A DNA stretch of 64,000 bases, from NCBI GenBank assembly GCA_009787385.1, contig WRGC01000002.1:1-64000 (forward strand), written 5' to 3'. A program made the translations under genes and the position numbers. This stretch comes from Bacillota bacterium (lineage in GTDB: Bacteria; Bacillota; Clostridia; Christensenellales; Pumilibacteraceae). The number at the start of each line of letters is the position of its first letter. The stretch's first letter is position 1. The notes beneath the pieces were generated by a model. That model was not told the DNA's origin and searched no databases. It was given only the letters and a program-made list of their open reading frames with translations. This document shows, one piece after another, positions 25,744 through 35,525 of the stretch.

Positions 25744-28179
25744 CTAATAATATCTTCGTCTTCTTTCAAGCGGACTGCTTGGATTGTCATCACCACCACT
25801 ATTATTTGACTTTTTTCTTTTTTTCAACAACCATACAAATAAAATAATACTCAATACACCAGATATACCACCTGCCAAGATTATCCAAAAAGTATTATCT
25901 ACAGTTTCTTTTAGACTATCTCTTACAATAACAAGTTCAATACTAACTTTGATTGACTCATAGTTTTTGTCATCTGGAGAATATATTGCAAAAAATGACT
26001 TGACTTCACCCACATTGCCTCTTACAACTAAGTTGCTATCTTCCCACTCCAAAATACCGTTACGGTCTGATGGTAACATGTTGGTCAACAAAATTTCTCT
26101 TAATTTAGTATTGTTTGTAACAGATATAGATTGCACTAGTATTGGTTCAGTTTTGCCTTGCAACACTTTGCCTACAATATTAGCTGATGGCACAATATCA
26201 TTTTTGTCATCAAAATCCGTCCTTTCAAATACAAGTTCAAAGTCCTCAACTTGATTTGGCACACCTTCAATAAACTGTCTATCGTCTACTTGCTTAAAGC
26301 TTAAACCACTAGGCAAATCACCTTGAGCTATTGAAAAAACACCATCAAATAGTTCTAGATTAAAAGGCTCTCCAAATCTCAAGTTGTCAAAATCTCTTTG
26401 CAATACATGAAATTTTACTACTATATCCAAATCTATTTCTATACTACTGTAGTTGTCTAAATCATCTGGATTGAATATAGCTTTATAAACCCCTGTTTCA
26501 AAAAACTGAGTACTGTTGTTGTCCAATTTCAACTTACCATCTACACTAAATTTGACACTTGACAAATCTAGCTTATCAACGCTTGTCCCTCTTTCTACTG
26601 ATAATTTATTATTTGATATTTTTTGAGGGATACCTTTTGCTACTGTGACACTTATATTGCCAGATGTGCCACTAGACATATTTTCGGTTTCTTCTCTTTC
26701 TACAACAAACTCATTCTTGCTATTTTCATCTCTAGCTTCAAGTGGAGTACCAGTAATAAACTCCAAAACACCTTCTTTGACTACACTAAGACCTTTAGGA
26801 TAATCTCCAACCAATTTGTTTTGTTTGCCTAACAAAACAATCTTAAATGTTTGCCCAACTTGCAAATTGGCAAAATTGCCTACATCAAGTTCTTCTGCCA
26901 TCTTAGCATACCCACTTAATGCAAAAGCTCTAAAGCCATTCTTATCATTGTCAACTATTGTATCTCTTTCAACTTCTTCAAGTTCACCATATCCAGGCTC
27001 ATTGATATTTGGCTCTACTTTGCCTAGACTGTTTAGAACTGTCTCATTTTTCAAATACAATACAGGGGCTATTCCTACCGAATCACCACCAAACATACCA
27101 TCTAAATTCACACCTACACTACTAATATAACCACTATCATTAAGGAATAATGCACTACTACCATATGCAGCAGAATCATGTCCATCAAAGCCCCACCCAC
27201 CCATCGTTGGCGTCCTTGTCCAATATCCATAATTATCCCCGTTATCATCCAATGCTATACTATAATTTTCACCATTAATATTTTTCAAATAAGTCTTGCT
27301 TTGTATATATCTCACTTGCAATACATCTAACAAAAAAACTTTGTCTTGAGTATTGTATGTTCTAAAAGAATTATACTTCTCAAGTGTATCTTCATAAGAA
27401 CTACCCAAATATGCACTGTCCATTGCTAATTCATCATCCCAACCACCAGCCTGTTCTTCATTTGCCGACATATTTATCTCAGCACCAACAAAATATTGGC
27501 TGTTAGGATCAAATATATTTATATGTCTATTTTCTTTTTCCCCTGCAATATTTGTGTATCCTGTTATATCTGCATCTGTAGAAAAACTAAAACTTTCATA
27601 TTCACTATTAGTACCCGGCACCTTATAAATCCCACTAGGCTTCCAATCACCAATCCAAAATAGATTTTTGATACTAACAGCAGCAATTTGCGCCTTTTCG
27701 TTATCATCAAATCTATCCATAAACTCGCCATTCAAAAACTGCCTTACATCACTTTGGATATACAAATTACTCCCTGTATTTGTTCTTCTACGAGAACTAT
27801 TAATACTATCACCATCTATTTTAATAATAGAATTGTATGCATTTCTAGAACTTCCACCTTTTACAATAGGTCTTTCTTTATCAAATGCAACATTTGGGAT
27901 TACAGTATCTTTTCTTATCAAGACACCATTTTCGTCCTTGCCTACCACTCTCCATCTAGTGCCACCAAAAACTTCTATATAATCACCTACAATCAAATCT
28001 TTCCCCGCTGTATATTCAGGATAGTCGCCAGCAGTAGGCTCAACAACCAAACCTACATTAGAGTATAAAGGTGTACCAAAAAATATTAGTACATTAGCCA
28101 AACAAACTACCAATATCACAATAGATAAAATAAAACATAAAATATATTTTTTATTTATTTTTTGAAAACTATTTTTCAT
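25744..28179 (-). CDS. Membrane-anchored surface protein with DUF6273-like domain
   Basis: 811 residues from the ATG at 28179 (AGGA 13 bases upstream); a longer reading is not needed. An N-terminal membrane segment (about 13-35) acts as signal or anchor. Residues 60-395 look like a DUF6273-type domain: it opens VGDYIEVFGGTRWRVVG, has VRQFLNGEF, YWTRTPTMGGW and ends GIAPVLYLKN. Residues 400-740 are beta-rich repeated segments, probably Ig- or cadherin-like. A C-terminal membrane helix (WIILAGGISGVLSIILF) is followed by a basic tail KKRKKSN. So it is outside the cell, anchored at one or both ends. No sortase motif. Role unknown, probably surface structure or adhesion. Confidence 0.75.
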   Translation of the reverse strand: MKNSFQKINKKYILCFILSIVILVVCLANVLIFFGTPLYSNVGLVVEPTAGDYPEYTAGKDLIVGDYIEVFGGTRWRVVGKDENGVLIRKDTVIPNVAFDKERPIVKGGSSRNAYNSIIKIDGDSINSSRRRTNTGSNLYIQSDVRQFLNGEFMDRFDDNEKAQIAAVSIKNLFWIGDWKPSGIYKVPGTNSEYESFSFSTDADITGYTNIAGEKENRHINIFDPNSQYFVGAEINMSANEEQAGGWDDELAMDSAYLGSSYEDTLEKYNSFRTYNTQDKVFLLDVLQVRYIQSKTYLKNINGENYSIALDDNGDNYGYWTRTPTMGGWGFDGHDSAAYGSSALFLNDSGYISSVGVNLDGMFGGDSVGIAPVLYLKNETVLNSLGKVEPNINEPGYGELEEVERDTIVDNDKNGFRAFALSGYAKMAEELDVGNFANLQVGQTFKIVLLGKQNKLVGDYPKGLSVVKEGVLEFITGTPLEARDENSKNEFVVEREETENMSSGTSGNISVTVAKGIPQKISNNKLSVERGTSVDKLDLSSVKFSVDGKLKLDNNSTQFFETGVYKAIFNPDDLDNYSSIEIDLDIVVKFHVLQRDFDNLRFGEPFNLELFDGVFSIAQGDLPSGLSFKQVDDRQFIEGVPNQVEDFELVFERTDFDDKNDIVPSANIVGKVLQGKTEPILVQSISVTNNTKLREILLTNMLPSDRNGILEWEDSNLVVRGNVGEVKSFFAIYSPDDKNYESIKVSIELVIVRDSLKETVDNTFWIILAGGISGVLSIILFVWLLKKRKKSNNSGGDDNPSSPLERRRRYY

Positions 28180-28294
28180 ATTTATAAATATCCTATTATA
28201 AAGTATGTACATTATATCATATATATATATATATTGTAAAGTAAATATTAACAAAATTCAATATTGTGTTAATATTGAATTCATAATAAAGCAA

Positions 28295-28321
28295 AATACA
28301 GTTGTATTTTGCAACTGTATT
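28295..28321 (-). terminator. Terminator after the DUF512 gene
   Basis: Perfect 10-bp stem AATACAGTTG/CAACTGTATT with a 7-nt loop, then TTGCTTTATT on the minus strand. An alternative stem GCAAAATACA/TGTATTTTGC overlaps it and excludes it. Confidence 0.6.
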
Positions 28322-28375
28322 CTATTTAGTGTTATTTAGTATTTATGGAAACATTAAGCTACTTAATCAAAAAAA

Positions 28376-28576
28376 TAGAAGTATACAAATAGAGACATTA
28401 AGATGTAAAGAAAGTAACAACTCAATAAAATCAACCTTAAAGCGTTCGGGGGTTTGGGGGGGGATTCGCAACCCCCCAAATGCTTTTTTGATTCTTTTTT
28501 GGCGTCAAAAAAGAATAACGCCTATTTTGTTGTTTGTTTGTATCTTATTGTTAATAAACTCTCCTTTTACAATCTC
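28376..28576 (+). mobile_element. Dispersed MITE-like repeat, copy 8
   Basis: About 200 bp, left end TAGAAGTATACAAATAG, right end TTTTACAATCTC, with an 8-G run in the first hairpin. Lies 30 bases after the DUF512 gene stop. Confidence 0.85.
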
Positions 28577-28606
28577 TCATCAACAAAATCTCGTCTCAAC
28601 TAATAG

Positions 28607-29845
28607 CTACATCATATGTTCCAACAATGCAACACCATCTACTGCACTTACTGTGATAGCATGCCCTATTGCTTGTTCTACTTGAGATAACAACATATCG
28701 TCCAAAAATATATCTTCAAACTCTTTGAGCATAGTTTTGGGTATTATTACTTTGTCTTGAGTAGACAAATCTATGCCTTGACAAGCAGAAATAATATCAC
28801 CACCTGTAACTAATCCGGCACAAGATACATCTCCACCAAAAAACAAGCTTTTGGCAGTAATGACTTGTACAGTTGCCCCCTTTGCATTGCACTTAGATGC
28901 TATACCTTTCATCAAATCAGTTGCAAGCGTACCTGTAATTATAGTATACTTGCCTTTCAACTTATCTACTTCTGCCAATTGCTCATCAAACTCTCTATCA
29001 AACTGTCGCACTATACCCACTCCATTTGATATTTGCTCAAAGTCATCATACGACTCATAGTCCGGCAACTCCAACTCTGCCTTAAAATAAAATTCGTCAC
29101 CACAATATGCCTTGTATCCTTGTTTTTGCAACTCTTCTATATCTTGTACTACCTTGATTGACATATCTTTGGTTACAGGTACCAAACCATTTTTGCTATA
29201 TTTGGTCAAACCCAATGGCACTATTGCTGTGCTTTTTACAAATGGACTGAGTTCTTTTATACTCTTTACATAATCTTCGTTGATAGTAGGACAGTATACA
29301 ATTTGTGCATGAATGACTATACCATGAGCATGCAACATTTCTAAAATTGGCAGTACAGGTTTGGCTTTGAGATTTCCCAACAATTTTTGGCGTGTTGCTG
29401 TATCAGTACTATGCACACTTACATACAAGGGCGACAATCCATAACTAATTATACGAGTATAATCTTCTTCTTTTAGATTGGTAAGAGTAATAAAGTTGCC
29501 ACTAACTACACTCATACGATAGTCATCGTCTTTTATGTGCAAACTCTTGCGTACATTGGGTGGATTTTGGTCTATAAAGCAAAATGCACACTTGTTGCGA
29601 CATTGCTTGATTGCTATATTATCTTCAAATTCTAGCCCCAAATCTTCTTCTACGCTCTTGACTATTTCAAAGTCTACAATATCACCATCTTGTTGTATAC
29701 TCATCACAAATTCTTCTTGAGAGCTATAGTATTGATAATCTATAAAGTCTACCTTGTCCTTGCCATCAAATCCAATCAACTTATCCCCCGCTTTTATATC
29801 CAATTCTTCGGCTACAGAATTTGGCGTTATGTGCAATATATTCAT
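28607..29845 (-). CDS. DUF512 family PDZ/radical-SAM protein
   Basis: 412 residues from the ATG at 29845. An N-terminal PDZ-like segment (1-70: TPNSVAEELDIKAGDKLIGF) is followed by a radical-SAM-like core with the cysteine motif CRNKCAFCFIDQNP (about 75-88) and the C-terminal DUF512 region. Conserved across Bacillota; its substrate is not established. A longer reading starting inside repeat copy 9 is rejected. The start is fixed by a promoter whose -10 ends 6 bases before the ATG, so a leaderless mRNA is expected. Confidence 0.92.
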   Translation of the reverse strand: MNILHITPNSVAEELDIKAGDKLIGFDGKDKVDFIDYQYYSSQEEFVMSIQQDGDIVDFEIVKSVEEDLGLEFEDNIAIKQCRNKCAFCFIDQNPPNVRKSLHIKDDDYRMSVVSGNFITLTNLKEEDYTRIISYGLSPLYVSVHSTDTATRQKLLGNLKAKPVLPILEMLHAHGIVIHAQIVYCPTINEDYVKSIKELSPFVKSTAIVPLGLTKYSKNGLVPVTKDMSIKVVQDIEELQKQGYKAYCGDEFYFKAELELPDYESYDDFEQISNGVGIVRQFDREFDEQLAEVDKLKGKYTIITGTLATDLMKGIASKCNAKGATVQVITAKSLFFGGDVSCAGLVTGGDIISACQGIDLSTQDKVIIPKTMLKEFEDIFLDDMLLSQVEQAIGHAITVSAVDGVALLEHMM

Positions 29846-29851
29846 ACAAAG

Positions 29852-29881
29852 ATTATACCACTTAAGATAATGTTTGGTCAA
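29852..29881 (-). promoter_or_regulatory. DUF512 gene promoter, leaderless arrangement
   Basis: Leftward TTGACC (29876-29881), 18-bp spacer, TATAAT (29852-29857), 6 bases before the ATG. Confidence 0.8.
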
Positions 29882-29904
29882 TTGACAATTTAGAAAACAA
29901 TTTG

Positions 29905-30104
29905 TAAGTATGTACAAATAGAGTACAGTAAGATAGAAAGAAGTAATCCTTAAATAATAAAAATCAACCTTAAAGCGTTCGGGGGTTTGGGGGGATTCGC
30001 AACCCCCCAAATACTTTTTTGGTTCTTTTTTGGCGTCAAAAAAGAATAACGCTGGTTTTGTTGATTGTTTGTATTTTATTGTTAGCTATCTCTCGTTATA
30101 CACT
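29905..30104 (+). mobile_element. Dispersed MITE-like repeat, copy 9
   Basis: About 200 bp, left end TAAGTATGTACAAATAG, right end CGTTATACACT. Fills the gap between the uvrA stop and the DUF512 gene promoter. Confidence 0.85.
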
Positions 30105-30109
30105 ATTAT

Positions 30110-32941
30110 CTATTTATTCAAAATTTTTTTTAAAAACTGTCCTGTATAACTACTCTCTACACTACATATCTCTTCAGGAGTACCAATGGCAAGTACTGTC
30201 CCACCTTTTGCACCGCCATCTGGTCCAAGGTCTATGACATAGTCCGCTACTTTGATTACCTCTAGATTATGTTCTATTACTATTACTGTATTGCCCCCCT
30301 CTACTAGTTTTTGCAATATAGTTATAAGTTTTGCTACATCATGAGTATGCAACCCTGTTGTAGGTTCGTCCAATACATAAAGTGTTTTGCCTGTTTGGCG
30401 TTTAGCCAACTCTGTAGCAAGCTTTACTCTTTGAGCTTCACCACCTGACAGTTGTGTAGCGGGTTGTCCCAATTTGAGATATCCCAACCCAACTTCCTTG
30501 AGAGTAGAAATTTTGTTGTAAATTGACGGAATATTTTCAAAAAAAACTACAGCATCTTCTATAGTCATGTTGAGAATATCACTAATGTTTTTGTCTTTAT
30601 ACTTAACTGCCAAAGTTTCTCTATTGTACCTTTCTCCCTTGCACACTTGACAAGACACAAATACATCAGGCAAAAAATGCATCTCTATCTTTATTATTCC
30701 GTCCCCGCTACAGTTCTCACATCTCCCACCCTTGACATTAAAACTAAATCTTCCACTCAAAAAATTGCGTTCTCTAGCATCTTTTGTCTTGGCAAACAGT
30801 TCTCTAATTGCAGTAAATACCCCCGTATAAGTTGCAGGATTGCTACGAGGTGTCCTACCTATTGGACTTTGGTCTATATCTATTATTTTGTCTATATACT
30901 CAAACCCCTTGAGAGTGTCATATTTGCCTACTTTGTGCCTTGTGTGAGTTACTTGATTGGAAAGTGCAGGATACAATACATGATTGATAAGGCTAGACTT
31001 GCCACTACCCGATACGCCTGTCACTGCGGTTATGCAACCTATTGCAAACTTGGCATCTACTGACTTGAGATTATTTTGAGTGACCCCTGTTATTTCAAGC
31101 CACTTATCACTGTGCTTGCGTCTAGTTGTAGGTACGGGTATATGAAATTCGCCCGAAAGATACTTTCCTGTGATAGATGTAGGGTGTGCCATAATTTCTG
31201 CTGCTGTACCTACTGCTATAATTTCACCGCCATGCACACCCGCTCCTGGTCCTACATCTACAATGTAGTCTGCACTACGCATAGTATCTTCATCATGCTC
31301 TACTACAATTAGAGTATTTCCAAGATTCTTAAGCATGAAGAGTGTATTGAGTAGCCTTTCGTTGTCTTTTTGGTGCAATCCTATGCTAGGCTCGTCCAAA
31401 ATATACAAAACTCCCATCAAGCCACTACCTATTTGGGTTGCAAGTCTTATTCGTTGAGCTTCACCCCCACTCAATGTCGCACTTCCACGAGACAAACTCA
31501 AATAATCCAATCCTACATTTACCAAAAATCCTGATCTTGATACAAGTTCTTTAAATATAGGCTCTACTATATTCTCTTGTCCTTGCTCTGCCTTAAAATT
31601 GGATACTGTATTATAAAATTCGGCAATGCTCATAGCACACATTTGAGCTATTGACATACCGTTGAGTAGCACACTCAATGCTTCTGGTCGCAAGCGTTGC
31701 CCTTTGCAATCAGGACATGGGACATTGGACATGTATTTTTCTAATTCAATCTTTACATATTCGCTAGTAGTATCCTTATAACGACGGTCAAGATTGTTGA
31801 CTATTCCTTCAAAACTGCGTTTTATTACACCACTAAAAGTACTACCCTCGTACTTGACTTCCATTTGTTCCTTGTCACCATACAACAAGACATCTTTTAC
31901 ACTATTAGGCAAATCTTTGAAAGGTGTATTGAGACTAAATCTATATCGCCTAGCCAATGCATTAAAAAAAGAATCACCTATTCCACCATCATTGTTCCAA
32001 CCTGATACATTCAATGCTCCTTGATTGATACTTTTTGTTCCGTCACCATAAATCAATTCGGGGTCAATTTGCTGCTTATAACCTAGTCCAGAACAATTGT
32101 TGCATGCTCCAAATGGACTATTAAAGCTAAACATTCTAGGTTCTACTTCTTCTATACTTATACCACAATCTTGGCAAGCGTACTTGGTATTGTACAATAC
32201 TGGTTCCAACTCATTATCACCGTCCATTGCAACTATAGCAACCAATCCATCACCATGTCTTAGAGCTGTTTCTACACTATCGCTTAGGCGTTTGTTGATA
32301 TCGGGTTTGTTGATTAGTCTATCTACCACTATGTGTATAGTGTGTTTTTGATTTTTATCCAAATTTATCTTTTCTTCTTCCATGTTGTACAGTATACCAT
32401 CTACTCTACAACGCAAAAATCCTGACTTTTTAAAACTATCCAAAAGCTTGTTGTGTTCGCCTTTTCGTCCTCTTACAATTGGAGCTTCTACAGTAAACTT
32501 GCAACCATCGCTCAATTCTCTAATCTTATCTACAATGACATCAATTGACAATCTAGAAATTTCCTTACCACATTCATAGCAATGCACTACCCCCAATTTT
32601 GCATAACACAATCTAAGATAGTCATAAATCTCAGTAACTGTCCCAACAGTACTTCTAGGGTTGCGACTAGTAGTCTTTTGGTCTATAGAGATTGTTGGAC
32701 TAAGCCCATCAATACTCTCTACATCAGGCTTTTCCATCTGCCCCAAAAACATTCTAGCATATGCCGACAAGCTCTCTACATATCTTCTTTGCCCTTCAGC
32801 AAATATAGTGTCAAAGGCAAGACTGGTCTTGCCACTACCACTCAATCCCGTAAAGACAATAAGCTTGTCCCTAGGCAACTCTAGAGAGATATTTTTTAGA
32901 TTATTTTCTTTTGCACCCTTTATAATTATCTTTTCATTCAT
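30110..32941 (-). CDS. uvrA: UvrABC excinuclease subunit A
   Basis: 943 residues from the ATG at 32941 (MNEKIIIKGAKENNLKN), normal length. Two ABC ATPase modules: Walker A GLSGSGKTS (about 34) and GVSGSGKSS (about 642), each with a signature LSGGEAQR. Zinc-binding cysteine sets include CYECGK, CQDCG...CNNC and CENCSGDG...CQVCKG. The UvrA dimer finds bulky DNA damage and loads UvrB; uvrB and uvrC are not in this window. A longer reading from 33022 lacks support. Only weak AAGAG precedes the ATG. Confidence 0.98.
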   Translation of the reverse strand: MNEKIIIKGAKENNLKNISLELPRDKLIVFTGLSGSGKTSLAFDTIFAEGQRRYVESLSAYARMFLGQMEKPDVESIDGLSPTISIDQKTTSRNPRSTVGTVTEIYDYLRLCYAKLGVVHCYECGKEISRLSIDVIVDKIRELSDGCKFTVEAPIVRGRKGEHNKLLDSFKKSGFLRCRVDGILYNMEEEKINLDKNQKHTIHIVVDRLINKPDINKRLSDSVETALRHGDGLVAIVAMDGDNELEPVLYNTKYACQDCGISIEEVEPRMFSFNSPFGACNNCSGLGYKQQIDPELIYGDGTKSINQGALNVSGWNNDGGIGDSFFNALARRYRFSLNTPFKDLPNSVKDVLLYGDKEQMEVKYEGSTFSGVIKRSFEGIVNNLDRRYKDTTSEYVKIELEKYMSNVPCPDCKGQRLRPEALSVLLNGMSIAQMCAMSIAEFYNTVSNFKAEQGQENIVEPIFKELVSRSGFLVNVGLDYLSLSRGSATLSGGEAQRIRLATQIGSGLMGVLYILDEPSIGLHQKDNERLLNTLFMLKNLGNTLIVVEHDEDTMRSADYIVDVGPGAGVHGGEIIAVGTAAEIMAHPTSITGKYLSGEFHIPVPTTRRKHSDKWLEITGVTQNNLKSVDAKFAIGCITAVTGVSGSGKSSLINHVLYPALSNQVTHTRHKVGKYDTLKGFEYIDKIIDIDQSPIGRTPRSNPATYTGVFTAIRELFAKTKDARERNFLSGRFSFNVKGGRCENCSGDGIIKIEMHFLPDVFVSCQVCKGERYNRETLAVKYKDKNISDILNMTIEDAVVFFENIPSIYNKISTLKEVGLGYLKLGQPATQLSGGEAQRVKLATELAKRQTGKTLYVLDEPTTGLHTHDVAKLITILQKLVEGGNTVIVIEHNLEVIKVADYVIDLGPDGGAKGGTVLAIGTPEEICSVESSYTGQFLKKILNK

Positions 32942-33168
32942 GTTGTTTTTCTCTTTGCAGCAAACTAACCATACTGCAATTTTTGGTAAAATTGTATTTT
33001 TATTCAACGGGTATTGTAACATATTTTGGATATTTTTGCAAATGATAAAAGTAATTCCTACAAAAATAAAAGAATGGAAATATAAAGGTCAAACAAAGAA
33101 ACATAATCCAATTTTTTAATTAAAATAAACAACATTACAATCTTAATGATTAATACATTATTATCATT

Positions 33169-33351
33169 GAGAGTATAAAAGAGTAAGTTATTAACAATAA
33201 AATATAAACTTTCAACAAAACCAACATTATTATTTTTTGACGCCCAAAAAGAACCCCAAAATATCTTGTGGGGTACGATACAAACGCTTTGCTGTTTTTA
33301 TTATAGGAGTGTTCTTCTTTCCATATTAATATACTAATTTGTACACTCGTA
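33169..33351 (-). mobile_element. Dispersed MITE-like repeat, copy 10
   Basis: Diverged copy, ends GAGAGTATAAAAG and TTTGTACACTCGTA. It lies between divergent genes (uvrA and the zinc-ribbon gene), so unlike most copies it is not next to a gene 3' end. The remaining intergenic sequence on either side shows nothing else. Confidence 0.8.
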
Positions 33352-33387
33352 TAATATTAGGACAATATTTTTTGGCAACTATACTAT

Positions 33388-33416
33388 TTGATTTTTTTGT
33401 AATTATATTATATAAT
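33388..33416 (+). promoter_or_regulatory. Promoter of the mini zinc-ribbon gene
   Basis: TTGATT (33388-33393), 17-bp spacer, TATAAT (33411-33416). Leader about 50 nt. Confidence 0.75.
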
Positions 33417-33472
33417 AAAATTGTAACCATAATAGTTTATACTTATTAATGTTTTTGGAGGGAATCAACTCA

Positions 33473-33631
33473 ATGCTAGTCAACAAACATGATGATAGTG
33501 AAGAAGATGCTCAAAGCTACCCTATTTGCCCCAAATGCCTATCCAACGAAAATGTAGAAGAAATTGCTTTTGGGATAATGTCGTGCGACAAATGTGGTAT
33601 TTTTGAAATTGATAAAGATGATAAACATTAA
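33473..33631 (+). CDS. Mini zinc-ribbon protein, 52 residues
   Basis: 52 residues. Two CxxC knuckles (CPKC and CDKC) 20-odd residues apart form a complete zinc ribbon in an otherwise acidic protein (HDDSEEDAQ at the start, DKDDKH at the end). The start at 33473 is preceded by GGAGGG at 10 bases; an upstream in-frame ATG at 33449 sits before that site and is less likely. It is the only confident plus-strand gene for the first half of the window, with its own promoter and a strong terminator, so it is a self-contained transcription unit. Possible nucleic-acid or protein adaptor; function unknown. Confidence 0.75.
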   Translation: MLVNKHDDSEEDAQSYPICPKCLSNENVEEIAFGIMSCDKCGIFEIDKDDKH

Positions 33632-33632
33632 C

Positions 33633-33675
33633 AAAATAAATACCTTGCAATATTAGATTGCAAGGTATTTATTTT
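33633..33675 (+). terminator. Terminator of the mini zinc-ribbon gene
   Basis: Perfect 19-bp stem (core TACCTTGCAAT/ATTGCAAGGTA) with a 5-nt loop, A-rich on one side and T-rich on the other, so it can work in both directions. The repeat fragment begins at the very next base. Confidence 0.85.
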
Positions 33676-33732
33676 GAAAGCGTACCAGAACAGATATCAA
33701 CAATAAAATATAAACTTTCAACAAAACCAATT
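33676..33732 (-). mobile_element. Truncated MITE-like repeat, fragment
   Basis: Only one end of the family is present: GAAAGCGTACCAGA, then the TCAACAATAAAATATAAACT block up to AACAAAACCAAT. The central hairpins and other end are missing. Confidence 0.75.
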
Positions 33733-33745
33733 TAGCACAAAATTA

Positions 33746-34279
33746 TTATATAGTGTTTTTCAAAAATTTTGCTGGGTTGCCACCTACTATTGTATAAGGT
33801 TGTACATTTTTTGTTACAACACTACCTGCTGCTACAATAGCACCTTCACCTATTGTCACACCCTTTGTTATTATACAATTAAATCCTATCCAGACTTTGT
33901 CTTTTATTACAATAGGTGCATTGCCAATTATTGACCAATCTGAGTTGTTACCTAAAGTGCCATTTTCATAATCTTGTTTTGCTGTTGCAAGTTCTTTTAT
34001 TCTATCTTGCGAATTTGTAGAATGTGAATTGTTGTCTATTATTGTACATCCCCATGATATAAGTACATCATTGCCTACAACAATACTATTTGCACAAAAA
34101 AAGGTAGAGCCATTTATCATAACTCTATCTCCAATTGTCATTTTGGCATTGCCTATATTTATTGTACCATTGACAACACTGTCATCTCCTACAACCAAGT
34201 ATATTCTTTCTTGTGCATTACGAATATTTAGTTGTAAATTGTCTGTTATACTGTTGCCCTTTTTTATATATTTATCCAA
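33746..34279 (-). CDS. Hexapeptide-repeat acyltransferase
   Basis: 177 residues. Left-handed beta-helix protein of the CapG/WbbJ/maltose-acetyltransferase type: repeated hydrophobic hexapeptides, VVGDD near residue 30, the [13 protein letters not shown] loop with the likely catalytic histidine, then [20 protein letters not shown] and closing VGGNPAKFL. It probably transfers an acetyl group to a sugar hydroxyl in surface glycan synthesis. The start is TTG at 34279, chosen because AAGGAG lies exactly 7 bases upstream and no ATG fits. The gene upstream (34374-34751) ends 94 bases away. Confidence 0.9.
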   Translation of the reverse strand: MDKYIKKGNSITDNLQLNIRNAQERIYLVVGDDSVVNGTINIGNAKMTIGDRVMINGSTFFCANSIVVGNDVLISWGCTIIDNNSHSTNSQDRIKELATAKQDYENGTLGNNSDWSIIGNAPIVIKDKVWIGFNCIITKGVTIGEGAIVAAGSVVTKNVQPYTIVGGNPAKFLKNTI

Positions 34280-34373
34280 CTGGTTACTCCTTAGTCTAGT
34301 ACTTATTGACGAAATAATAATATATTTTTGTCATCAACTTATAATACAAACCCGTTTAGCACTATACAAATAT

Positions 34374-34751
34374 TCAATTGACAAACTGTGAAAACAAACT
34401 AAAAATAGATACATCTATCTTTACAAAAGTCTTTTTTCGTTTGTCCCAATAGTTGATTATATTTCCTATTCTGTATGTTGCTACTTGATTAAGCATTTCT
34501 TCTATCAAAACTTTTTTGTAATGATGATAGTAATAATTAAATGTTATTTGAGTTTCGTCATGCTTATACCAACCACGCCACAACAAAATTTTGTAGTTGT
34601 TTTTTTTCTGCCAATCTGCTATAAGTTTGGCATAATTTTCATTATCTTTTATAGCCAAAGATACTACATCTATATCTTGTCCCAAAGTTTTGTACAATAT
34701 ATAAAATATCTTAGTATCTATATCTTGTTGTTTTGCTTTTGTTGATTGCAT
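34374..34751 (-). CDS. Unrecognised protein, 125 residues
   Basis: 125 residues, soluble, rich in aromatic and basic residues (LLWRGWYKHDETQITFNYYYHHYKK in parts; core WRGWYKHDE). I do not recognise the family. AAGGA precedes the ATG by 9 bases. It runs ahead of the acyltransferase and may be transcribed with it. No signal or membrane segment. Confidence 0.65.
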   Translation of the reverse strand: MQSTKAKQQDIDTKIFYILYKTLGQDIDVVSLAIKDNENYAKLIADWQKKNNYKILLWRGWYKHDETQITFNYYYHHYKKVLIEEMLNQVATYRIGNIINYWDKRKKTFVKIDVSIFSLFSQFVN

Positions 34752-34862
34752 TATTTTTTCCTTGATAGTGTTAAAAATAATATTGGGTTGTATATATTGC
34801 TTTTATTTAAAACAAAAATAAATTGATGAGTTGTTTTGAAAAACAGTTATTGAACTATAATC

Positions 34863-35459
34863 TTACATAACAAAAGTACAATAATCCCTAACTACACACC
34901 CATCACACAACGGTCTTTGAGACTTGCAAAAATATCTACCAAAGTGTAATATTGTATGATGAGCTTTGTGATGTAATTCAATTGGCAAATTTTGATACAA
35001 ATCTTTTTCTACACCATTTGGTGTTGTAGCATTGGATAAATTTAGACGACGAGATACTCTATATACATGTGTATCTACTGCTATAAAAGGCTGATTAAAA
35101 CACTCCATCAATATGACATTAGCCGTCTTGCGTCCCACTCCGGCTAAACTTTCTAGATCTTGTCTCTCGCTTGGGACTTGTCCATCATAATTATCTAAGA
35201 GTGTTTGAGAAAGCTTTAGTACATTTATTGTTTTGTTTTTATAAAAACCCAATGGATACAGTATTTGTTGCAATCTACTCTCCCCCAACTCCAACATAGA
35301 TATGGGATCTTGTGCCAAATCAAACAATACTTTTGTCACTTGATTTACCCTTATATCTGTACATTGAGCAGACAATACAACAGCTATCAACAATTGATAT
35401 GGCGTATTGTAGTACAATTCACACTTAGCATTTGGCACAACAGTTGACATCTTGTCCAA
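34863..35459 (-). CDS. nth: Endonuclease III
   Basis: 198 residues as drawn from a TTG at 35459. Helix-hairpin-helix with catalytic lysine LAGVGRKTANVI (about 105-116), catalytic aspartate in VDTHVYRV, and a C-terminal 4Fe-4S set C-x6-C-x2-C-x5-C (CKSQRPLCDGCVVRDYC). Removes oxidised pyrimidines and nicks abasic sites. The start is doubtful: the reading frame stays open upstream, family similarity continues into ISKQILDKM, and the only strong Shine-Dalgarno (AGGGGG) precedes an in-frame ATC at 35486. The true protein may be about nine residues longer. Confidence 0.93.
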   Translation of the reverse strand: MDKMSTVVPNAKCELYYNTPYQLLIAVVLSAQCTDIRVNQVTKVLFDLAQDPISMLELGESRLQQILYPLGFYKNKTINVLKLSQTLLDNYDGQVPSERQDLESLAGVGRKTANVILMECFNQPFIAVDTHVYRVSRRLNLSNATTPNGVEKDLYQNLPIELHHKAHHTILHFGRYFCKSQRPLCDGCVVRDYCTFVM

Positions 35460-35525
35460 AATTTGTTTTGAAATATCGTGATTGATATAAAATTCCCCCT
35501 ATTAATATTCATACAATCAATACAA

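Noticed and set aside
28607-30010. 55-residue N-terminal extension of the DUF512 protein
   Set aside because: It would start inside repeat copy 9 and upstream of the promoter; the ATG at 29845 fits the family.
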